A stretch of DNA of 11,545 bases from Alphaproteobacteria bacterium (GTDB lineage Bacteria; Pseudomonadota; Alphaproteobacteria; SP197): NCBI GenBank assembly GCA_022822575.1, contig JAJEBJ010000067.1, positions 1-11,545 of the forward strand. Direction: 5' to 3'. This document shows, in pieces, positions 6,717 to 11,545 of the stretch; position 1 is the first letter of the stretch, and every line of letters begins with the position of its first letter. The notes below the pieces were generated by a model. It searched no databases. It saw only the letters and a list, made by a program, of their open reading frames with translations, and had not been told where the DNA came from. A program made the translations under genes and the position numbers.

Positions 6717-7282
6717 ATGCGGAAACACTTCTGATCAGGGGGGCTGCCATGGCGCCGCTCGATTGCCGCATGTGCTCTGAGCGTGTCGGCGGCTGCAACC
6801 GCATCGGCCGAGGAAACAAGATGCTGCGACCGCTTCGGACTACGGGATGACTGGCCAGCCCGCATCCCTGTACGTCACGCCGCTGCCTCAGGTTGCAGAT
6901 GATATCGGCTCGGCAGAAGAGGCCATCAAAACCGCTGTGCGCAACAGGCTTCGTGCGGCGCGCCCTCATGATCCTGACCCGTGAAGGCCGGACCTATCTG
7001 CAAGCGTGAGCGCAGTTGGCAGAACATTCGGTTTGTATCCCCAACTCTACAGAAGGGTGAACGATCCCAATTCCGGCGCCACGGGAGACGCTCCAACTCG
7101 GACCGCTGCCTGGACCGGGACACACGGTCGGGATGGAGACCACATCCTGTCCAACGTGTCGCAGGGCATGGACCCGTTCCTCGATGGGTACCCGCGATTG
7201 AACTCCGCGGCCTGTGAACAGGTCAGCGAACCCTCATCTGATTAAAAGTCTGTCGGTCCCGAAGGCCGATGCGAGATGCAAC

Positions 7283-7298
7283 AACCCTCATGAGGGTT
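7283..7298. other. 16-bp perfect palindrome downstream of engB
   Basis: AACCCTCATGAGGGTT reads the same on both strands. It begins 60 bases past the engB stop and can fold as a 6-bp stem with a CATG loop. On the minus strand it is followed by GTTGC, with no T run, so as an intrinsic terminator for the def-fmt-truA-engB transcript it is weak. It might instead be a protein-binding site or a relic of a mobile-element end. Confidence 0.45.
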
Positions 7299-7358
7299 CC
7301 ACAGGCGATGTCCGGCGGGTCCCCTGTGATGGCAGGAGGGGTAATCGGCCGTCCCGGC

Positions 7359-7976
7359 TCAGGAGGCGATGACGGCAATGGCAGAGCGCAGATCATCGAT
7401 GCCCCGGCCCTTGCGGGCGCTGGTGATCAGGATGCCCGGAACGGCGGCGGGCCGTTGCCGGAGTTCGCTTTCCACCTCGCCCGCCACGTCATCGAGACCC
7501 GTTCCCTTCACCTTGTCGGACTTGGTGAGCACGGCCTGCCAAGCGACACCGGCAGTATCGAGGCTGTCGAACGTCACACGGTCCCTGTCGGTGACCCCGC
7601 GACGCGCATCGAGCAGCAGGAAGACGCGCCGCAGCACCGGGCGAAGGGCAAGGTAGTCGTCCACGGCCCGCGTCCACCCGGCGACCTCCCTCTTGCCGGC
7701 AGCGGCATAGCCGTATCCGGGCAGATCGACGAGATGCATGCGACCGTCCAGGCTGAAGACATTGATCGAACGCGTCCGGCCGGGCGTTCTGGAGGTCCGC
7801 GCCAGGCTTCGCCGTCCGGTCAGCGCATTGATGAGCGACGACTTGCCGCAGTTCGATCGCCCCGCAAAGGCGACTTCGGGAACCTCGGGATCAGGCAGGC
7901 CTTCAAGCGACATCGCCGATGTGACGAACGTGCAGGGCCGCGCAAAGAGACTGCGCCCGGCGGAGTTCGCTGCCAT
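7359..7976 (-). CDS. engB: Ribosome biogenesis GTPase EngB (YihA/YsxC)
   Basis: TRAFAC-class GTPase needed for assembly of the large ribosomal subunit; cytoplasmic, 205 residues, a normal family length. Motifs in order: the pre-G1 block FVTSAMSLEGLPDPEVPEVAFAG, G1 GRSNCGKSS (39-47), G2 TPGRT (64-68) with T64, G3 DLPGYGYA (84-91), G4 TKSD (151-154) and G5 SAR (186-188). C43 in G1 stands where many relatives have valine, a mild variation outside the phosphate-contacting residues. The ATG at 7976 leaves one base after the truA stop, so it is the last gene of a tight def-fmt-truA-engB run. The ribosome binding site is weak, consistent with coupling. Downstream lies a long gap and then the aap operon, rather than argB. 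Confidence 0.96.
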   Translation of the reverse strand: MAANSAGRSLFARPCTFVTSAMSLEGLPDPEVPEVAFAGRSNCGKSSLINALTGRRSLARTSRTPGRTRSINVFSLDGRMHLVDLPGYGYAAAGKREVAGWTRAVDDYLALRPVLRRVFLLLDARRGVTDRDRVTFDSLDTAGVAWQAVLTKSDKVKGTGLDDVAGEVESELRQRPAAVPGILITSARKGRGIDDLRSAIAVIAS

Positions 7977-7977
7977 A

Positions 7978-8742
7978 TCAGGCCGGCCCTTTGTCGGCCG
8001 TCCGCGGGTAGCGGACGGCGGCGAGGTAGAGACCGTGGGCCGGGGCGATCATGCCGCAGGCCTGGCGGTTCCTTTGCTCGAGGGCATGCCGGAGGTCACC
8101 GGCCGTCCACCGGCCTTCCCCGACGTGGACGAGCGAACCCACCATGCTGCGGACCTGGCGATGCAGGAAGGAACGGGCGCGGGCGCTGATCACGATGGCA
8201 TCCTCGGCACCGGTGACGCCCAGTTCATCGAGCGTCTTGACGGGCGAGGACGCCTGGCATCCGGCATCCCTGAAGGTGGAGAAATCGTGCCTGCCGACAA
8301 GGCCCTGCGCCGCCCGGTGCATGGCCACGGCGTCGAGAGATCTCGGCACATGCCAGGCCCGGTTGAGATCGATCGCCAAGGGCGCCCTCCGGCACACGAT
8401 CCGGTAGCGATAGAGACGCTCGACGGCATCGAACCGGGCGTGAAAGTCGGCTGCGGCCCGCGCCGCCTCAAGGATGGCAATCGCCCGGGGACGCAAGTGC
8501 TGGTTGACCGCGTTTCTCACGGTGGCGGGCGGCCAGTCGCGAACCAGGTCGACGTGCGCGACCTGCTGCAGGGCATGGACACCGGCATCCGTCCTTCCCG
8601 CCGCCACCAGGTTCACGTCCTCCTGGCAGAACGACCGGAACGCCTCCTCCAGAGCCTGCTGGACGGAAGGCTGGTCGCGCTGCCTTTGCCATCCGGCATA
8701 GCCGGTGCCGTCGTATTCCAGCGTGAGACGATAACGTGCCAT
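7978..8742 (-). CDS. truA: tRNA pseudouridine(38-40) synthase TruA
   Basis: Isomerises uridines 38, 39 and 40 in the anticodon stem-loop of tRNAs to pseudouridine. The 254 residues begin with MARYRLTLEYDGTGYAGWQ, the standard TruA N-terminus, and contain the catalytic motif AGRTDAGVHA (48-57) with nucleophile D52. Later family blocks are FHARFDAVERLYRYRI, HDFSTFRDAGCQASSPVKTL and SFLHRQVRSMVGSLVHVGEG. The frame is open upstream to 8859, but that part lies within fmt and is not TruA-like, so I chose ATG 8742, two bases after the fmt stop. No Shine-Dalgarno is evident; translation is probably coupled to fmt. The C-terminus (YLAAVRYPRTADKGPA) is complete. Confidence 0.96.
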   Translation of the reverse strand: MARYRLTLEYDGTGYAGWQRQRDQPSVQQALEEAFRSFCQEDVNLVAAGRTDAGVHALQQVAHVDLVRDWPPATVRNAVNQHLRPRAIAILEAARAAADFHARFDAVERLYRYRIVCRRAPLAIDLNRAWHVPRSLDAVAMHRAAQGLVGRHDFSTFRDAGCQASSPVKTLDELGVTGAEDAIVISARARSFLHRQVRSMVGSLVHVGEGRWTAGDLRHALEQRNRQACGMIAPAHGLYLAAVRYPRTADKGPA

Positions 8743-8744
8743 GG

Positions 8745-9668
8745 TCACACAAGACGCGCCGGAGGCGCGAGGCGCTGCCCACGCAGCCAGGCGGCACCAT
8801 CGGTGGTCGCTCGTCCCGCCGCGCGGACCTTCACGAGACGCAACGCACCCCTGCCGCAAGCCACGACGGCACGGCGATCAAGCAGCGTTCCGGGCGGGCC
8901 CTCGTCCGCGACGGCCTCGGCCTCGAGAACCCTCACCGGCGCCGATTCCGGTCCGAAATGAACCCCGGGGCGCGGATTGAGGGCTCGCACCATGCGATCG
9001 ATCTCTTCCGCACTGCGCTGCCAGTCGATGCGGCCGTCGCCCCGCGTGAACTTCGGCGCGTAGGTGGCGTCCCGGTCGTTCTGGGGTTCTGCCCGGGCCA
9101 CAAGGTGTTCGAGCCGCCCGAGGAGCCCCGGGAGGACATCGGCAGCGAGGCCCGCAAGGCAGGATTCCAGGCCTTCCGTGGTGGCGCGAGGGGGTACGGC
9201 GAGATGATGGCGGCTGAGAACGGCGCCGGTATCGAGGCCTTCGTCCATGAGGAAAACCGTCAGACCGGTCTCCCGGTCACCATGGAGGATGGTATGGGCC
9301 GCCGGGGTGGCGCCCCGCCAGCGCGGCAGAAGCGATGGATGAAGATTGATACAGCCCAGTCGCGGCGCATCGAGGATGGGCCGGGGAAGGATCAGTCCAT
9401 AGGCGGCGACGACCGCCAGGTCGGCATCGAGTGCCTGGAAGGCGGCAGCGGCCTCGCCGTCCCGTAGGGAGACCGGTGTCATCACATTGAGGCCGAGGGC
9501 TTCGGCCCGCTCGGCGACGACGGAGGCGCGCATGCGCTTGCCGCGCCCGGCCGGCCGCGGCGGCTGCGTGTAGACGGCCACGATATCCTGGCCGTCGCGA
9601 TCAAGCGCCTCCAGCACCGGCAGGGCGAAGGGCGCCGTTCCCATGAACGCAATCCTGAGGGTGGTCAC
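8745..9668 (-). CDS. fmt: Methionyl-tRNA formyltransferase
   Basis: Formylates the amino group of Met-tRNA(fMet) with 10-formyltetrahydrofolate, giving the bacterial initiator. The 307 residues show the N-terminal formyltransferase domain: LRIAFMGTAPFALPVLEAL, TQPPRPAGRGKRM (the basic loop that contacts tRNA), INLHPSLLPRWRGATPA with N108 and H110, and MDEGLDTGA with D146; these match the N-H-D catalytic triad. The smaller C-terminal domain follows (YAPKFTRGDGRIDW, ALNPRPG). The start is GTG at 9668, overlapping the def TGA as GTGA. An in-frame ATG at 9698 would add ten residues inside def with no family support. No separate ribosome binding site is seen. Co-location with def places formylation and deformylation in one transcript. 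Confidence 0.96.
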   Translation of the reverse strand: MTTLRIAFMGTAPFALPVLEALDRDGQDIVAVYTQPPRPAGRGKRMRASVVAERAEALGLNVMTPVSLRDGEAAAAFQALDADLAVVAAYGLILPRPILDAPRLGCINLHPSLLPRWRGATPAAHTILHGDRETGLTVFLMDEGLDTGAVLSRHHLAVPPRATTEGLESCLAGLAADVLPGLLGRLEHLVARAEPQNDRDATYAPKFTRGDGRIDWQRSAEEIDRMVRALNPRPGVHFGPESAPVRVLEAEAVADEGPPGTLLDRRAVVACGRGALRLVKVRAAGRATTDGAAWLRGQRLAPPARLV

Positions 9669-10189
9669 GCGATGTCGCGCAGCCGCGCCTTCTTCCACTT
9701 GATCATCTTGCGCAGGATCAGCCGGCGGCGCAGGGCCGAGAGGTGATCGACGAAGAGAATGCCGTTGAGGTGGTCGATCTCGTGCTGCAGGCAGCGTGCC
9801 AGAAGGCCATCGGCATGAAGCCCCTGCCCAACACCGTTCTCGTCGAGGTAGGTGACGTCGACCGACACCGGACGCTCCACCATGGCATAGAGTTCCGGAA
9901 AGGAAAGACAGCCTTCGTCGAACTCCACCCGTTCCTCGGACGACGCGGTGATGGCCGGGTTGACGAGTCTCAGCGGTTCGGCAGCCTCGCCCTGCCGCGC
10001 CACGTCGACAACCATGACGCGCCGGGGAACGCCGACCTGGATCGCCGAGAGACCGAGTCCCTTTTCGGCATACATGGTCTCCAGAAGATCGTCCATCAGC
10101 CGGCGGACACCGTCATCGACGGTCTCCACGGTCTCGGAGATCACCTGGAGACGCGGATCGGGAGCATGAATGACCGGCATGACCGTCAT
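9665..10189 (-). CDS. def: Peptide deformylase
   Basis: Fe(II)/Zn metalloenzyme that removes the formyl group from nascent proteins at the ribosome. The 174 residues carry the three deformylase motifs: motif 1 GLGLSAIQVG (44-53) with Q51, motif 2 EGCLSFPE (92-99) with metal ligand C94, and motif 3 QHEIDHLNG (135-143) with metal ligands H136 and H140 and catalytic E137. Motif 1 departs from the usual GxGLAAPQ by Ser at 48 and Ile at 50; AIQ is, from memory, common in alphaproteobacterial enzymes and the key Gln is kept. Two starts are possible (10189 and 10180); ATG 10189 is preferred because GAGGG stands nine bases upstream. It is the first gene after a 76-base gap following recR, with a candidate promoter, and its stop overlaps the fmt start. 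Confidence 0.97.
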   Translation of the reverse strand: MTVMPVIHAPDPRLQVISETVETVDDGVRRLMDDLLETMYAEKGLGLSAIQVGVPRRVMVVDVARQGEAAEPLRLVNPAITASSEERVEFDEGCLSFPELYAMVERPVSVDVTYLDENGVGQGLHADGLLARCLQHEIDHLNGILFVDHLSALRRRLILRKMIKWKKARLRDIA

Positions 10190-10226
10190 TGCGACTCGCC
10201 CTCTTCACCCTATCGGCATGATCAGA

Positions 10227-10255
10227 AGACTAGGTTCAGGACCCGGGGCGATCAA
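10227..10255 (-). promoter_or_regulatory. Candidate promoter for def-fmt-truA-engB
   Basis: Within the 76-base recR-def gap, read on the minus strand, TTGATC (10255-10250) is followed after exactly 17 bases by TAGTCT (10232-10227). The -35 matches TTGA and the -10 matches T1, A2 and T6. Position and spacing are right for a housekeeping promoter about 40 bases upstream of the def ATG, but the match is partial. Confidence 0.35.
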
Positions 10256-10265
10256 GACAGGGGCT

Positions 10266-10874
10266 TCAGGGTGACGTGAGCGTGCGGCGGGCCTGCATGG
10301 CCGTACCGAGCGTGCCGTCATCAAGGAAGTTGAGCTCCCCGCCGACCGGGACACCCAGCGAAAGGCGCGACACAGTGACATTGCACGTGGCCAGCATGTC
10401 GACGAGATAGTGGGCCGTGGTCTGCCCTGGAACCGTGGCGCCCGTGGCGAGAACCACTTCCCTGACGTCCGCCGGGCGGGAGCGGGCGACGAGGTCTGCA
10501 ATCCGAAGATCTTCGGGCCCGACGCCATCGAGTGCCGACAGGGTGCCCCCCAGGACATGGTAGCGGCCGGAAAACACGGCCGAACGTTCCATGGCCCACA
10601 GGTCATCGACATTCTCGACGACACAGATGATCGCGGGATCACGCCGTGGGTCCGAACAGATGGCGCAGGGGTCACTCGTGTCGAGATTCCCGCACTGGCT
10701 GCAGGTCGTGATGGCCTTGCCCGTCTGCTCGAGCGCCCGGACGAGATTGACCAGCAGGGTCTCGCGGTGCTTGAGAAGGTGGAGAACGAGGCGGCGCGCC
10801 GAGCGCGGGCCCAGACCTGGCAGACGCGCCAGAAGGGTCGTCAGACGGTCGATCTCGGGGCTGGCATGGACCAT
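10266..10874 (-). CDS. recR: Recombination mediator protein RecR
   Basis: Acts with RecF/RecO to load RecA on SSB-coated single-stranded DNA at gaps. The 202 residues show the expected order: an N-terminal helix-hairpin-helix (LLARLPGLGPRSARRLVLHLL, about 14-34), a C4 zinc finger with C58, C61, C70 and C73 (CSQCG...CAIC), a Toprim domain starting at IICVVENVDDLWAME (82-96) and continuing through YHVLGGTLSALDGVGPEDL, and the C-terminal region LSLGVPVGGELNFLDDGTL with the Walker-B-like end of the family. Length is standard. ATG 10874 is 38 bases after the ybaB stop; only a poor Shine-Dalgarno is visible. The dnaX-ybaB-recR order is widely conserved in bacteria, and co-transcription with dnaX is likely. 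Confidence 0.97.
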   Translation of the reverse strand: MVHASPEIDRLTTLLARLPGLGPRSARRLVLHLLKHRETLLVNLVRALEQTGKAITTCSQCGNLDTSDPCAICSDPRRDPAIICVVENVDDLWAMERSAVFSGRYHVLGGTLSALDGVGPEDLRIADLVARSRPADVREVVLATGATVPGQTTAHYLVDMLATCNVTVSRLSLGVPVGGELNFLDDGTLGTAMQARRTLTSP

Positions 10875-10912
10875 TTCTCAAGGGCCCGCGGACGCGGGTC
10901 GCGCAAAGACCA

Positions 10913-11233
10913 TCAGAAGGGCAGCTTCAGCCCCGGAGGCAGCTGGAATTCGCCGGCGATATCGGCCGTTCTTTCCCGGACCGTCTCCTCGGCCTTGCCG
11001 TGCGCATCATTGATGGCCGCAACGATCAGGTCCTCGAGCATGCCCCTGTCGTCGGTCGTGACGAGAGAGGGATCGATCGACAGGCTGTTGAGCCGGTGCT
11101 GACAGGTCATCGAAGCCTTGACCATGCCGCCGCCGGAAACCCCCTCGACCTCGATCCGGCCGAGATCCTCCTGAAGGCTCTCCATGCGTGACTGCACTTC
11201 CTGAACCTTTTCCATCATCTTGAGAAAATTCAT
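10913..11233 (-). CDS. ybaB: YbaB/EbfC family nucleoid-associated protein
   Basis: Small DNA-binding protein of 106 residues; relatives bind DNA as dimers and influence nucleoid structure and gene expression. It begins with the amphipathic helix MNFLKMMEKVQEVQSRMESLQEDL, then the conserved beta-sheet block VEGVSGGGMVKASMTCQHRLNSLSIDPSL (about 29-57), a second helix DRGMLEDLIVAAINDAHGKAEE, and the proline-rich end FQLPPGLKLPF, all typical of the family. The ATG at 11233 overlaps the dnaX TGA by four bases (ATGA), with AAGGA about ten bases upstream inside dnaX. Its role near dnaX and recR is not firmly settled in the literature. Confidence 0.96.
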   Translation of the reverse strand: MNFLKMMEKVQEVQSRMESLQEDLGRIEVEGVSGGGMVKASMTCQHRLNSLSIDPSLVTTDDRGMLEDLIVAAINDAHGKAEETVRERTADIAGEFQLPPGLKLPF

Positions 11234-11545
11234 GGGTTGCCGTTCCTTGCGTGCGGTTTGTCGCTGTCCCGGACATCGACGATCTCGGCTCCGGGAAAGG
11301 TCTCGAGAATGCGTGACAGGTCCGGTTCCCTGGCAGTCTCTTCCATCAGGTCCTTCTTCTCCTGCTCTTCCGAGAGCGCAATCGTGGGCGCGCCGTCACG
11401 TGTCGACGGTATCACCTGCCAGGTCATGCCGGTCCAGGCGCCGAGCAGCCTGGCGAGGCTGGAGGGAAGATCGCCGGGCGCATCCTCACCCAGCCTGATC
11501 TCGATCTCGCCGACGGCAAAGGAAACCAGGTGGACCTGGTTGCGC
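11230..11545 (-). CDS. dnaX: DNA polymerase III subunit gamma/tau, C-terminal end
   Basis: Only the last 104 complete codons are present; the frame runs open to the window edge. The visible part, beginning RNQVHLVSFAVGEIEIRLGED and continuing through PSSLARLLGAWTGMTWQVI, resembles the tau C-terminal domain (beta strand, IEIRL, then helix and W-rich TGxxWxV strand) that binds the polymerase alpha subunit. It then has an acidic/charged stretch (EEQEKKDLMEE) and ends with LETFPGAEIVDVRDSD, a DnaX-type C-terminus. The AAA+ clamp-loader domain lies outside the window. Identity rests on this pattern plus the conserved dnaX-ybaB-recR order. The stop overlaps the ybaB start, so the two are translationally coupled. 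Confidence 0.9.
   Translation of the reverse strand, partial: RNQVHLVSFAVGEIEIRLGEDAPGDLPSSLARLLGAWTGMTWQVIPSTRDGAPTIALSEEQEKKDLMEETAREPDLSRILETFPGAEIVDVRDSDKPHARNGNP

Larger units (their letters stand above)
6532..7358. other. Long intergenic region, no supported gene
   Basis: About 830 bases between engB and aapJ, far longer than any other gap here. All six frames contain only short open stretches (the longest about 105 codons) with no recognisable domain, no clear ribosome binding site and no GC-rich third-position pattern like the flanking genes. I found no tRNA-like T-arm and no obvious transposase remnant. The half near aapJ (about 6616-6716) carries repeats and a palindrome listed separately and is probably its control region; the end near engB carries a 16-bp palindrome. 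The middle, roughly 6720-7260, could be decayed gene sequence, an sRNA locus or neutral spacer; I cannot tell. Confidence 0.6.

Noticed and set aside
6548..6865. Minus-strand open frame of 105 codons upstream of aapJ
   Set aside because: It runs through the repeat-rich region before aapJ and has a composition rich in R, S and T, with no family resemblance; more likely non-coding control sequence.
7113..7129. GACCG/CGGTC inverted repeat in the gap
   Set aside because: A 5-bp stem in GC-rich DNA is expected by chance and has no supporting context.
7006..7245. Plus-strand open frame of 79 codons from GTG in the long gap
   Set aside because: No recognisable domain, no clear ribosome binding site, and codon third positions lack the strong GC preference of the real genes. 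It cannot be excluded but is not supported.
6532..7358. tRNA gene or CRISPR array in the gap
   Set aside because: No T-arm consensus with paired acceptor arms and no regularly spaced repeats of CRISPR length were found by eye.
8743..8859. N-terminal extension of truA by 39 residues
   Set aside because: It overlaps fmt and is unlike any TruA; MARYRLTLEYDG at 8742 is the canonical N-terminus.
10883..10900. GC-rich hairpin between ybaB and recR as a terminator
   Set aside because: On the minus strand only a 5-bp stem survives and no T run follows; dnaX-ybaB-recR is usually co-transcribed.

Overview
The window is a GC-rich chromosomal segment of an alphaproteobacterium. The evidence is the AapJQMP-type general amino-acid transporter, the alphaproteobacterial form of peptide deformylase motif 1 (AIQ in place of APQ), and a housekeeping gene set (dnaX-ybaB-recR, def-fmt-truA, engB, argB-dapD) that is commonly clustered in this class. 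The order or genus cannot be told from the sequence. Fourteen protein genes are supported and all lie on the minus strand, so transcription runs from high to low coordinates. The two end genes, dnaX and dapD, are cut by the window edges. No RNA genes, insertion sequences or CRISPR arrays were found.

In transcription order the layout is as follows. (1) 11545-10266: the dnaX 3' end, ybaB and recR, a replication and recombination-repair cluster. (2) 10189-7359: def, fmt, truA and engB, covering N-formyl-methionine addition and removal, tRNA pseudouridylation and ribosome assembly, packed with 4-base overlaps or 1-2 base gaps and preceded by a candidate promoter. (3) 7358-6532: about 830 bases without a convincing gene, holding a 16-bp perfect palindrome near engB and a repeat-rich candidate control region upstream of aapJ. 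(4) 6531-2297: aapJ, aapQ, aapM and aapP, a complete ABC importer for polar L-amino acids with periplasmic binding protein, two permeases and ATPase. A strong stem-loop lies between aapJ and aapQ. (5) 2208-1: argB, a HAD-family nucleotidase-like gene and dapD, joined by 4-base stop/start overlaps and serving arginine and lysine/diaminopimelate synthesis.

The genes are ordinary core functions plus an amino-acid uptake operon. That operon sits between engB and argB, two genes I recall as near neighbours in many alphaproteobacteria, so a rearrangement or insertion is plausible. I see no sign of a novel defence, secretion or biosynthetic system. The points most worth a second look are non-coding: the aapJ/aapQ intercistronic hairpin, the repeat cluster and palindrome upstream of aapJ, and the unexplained gap itself.
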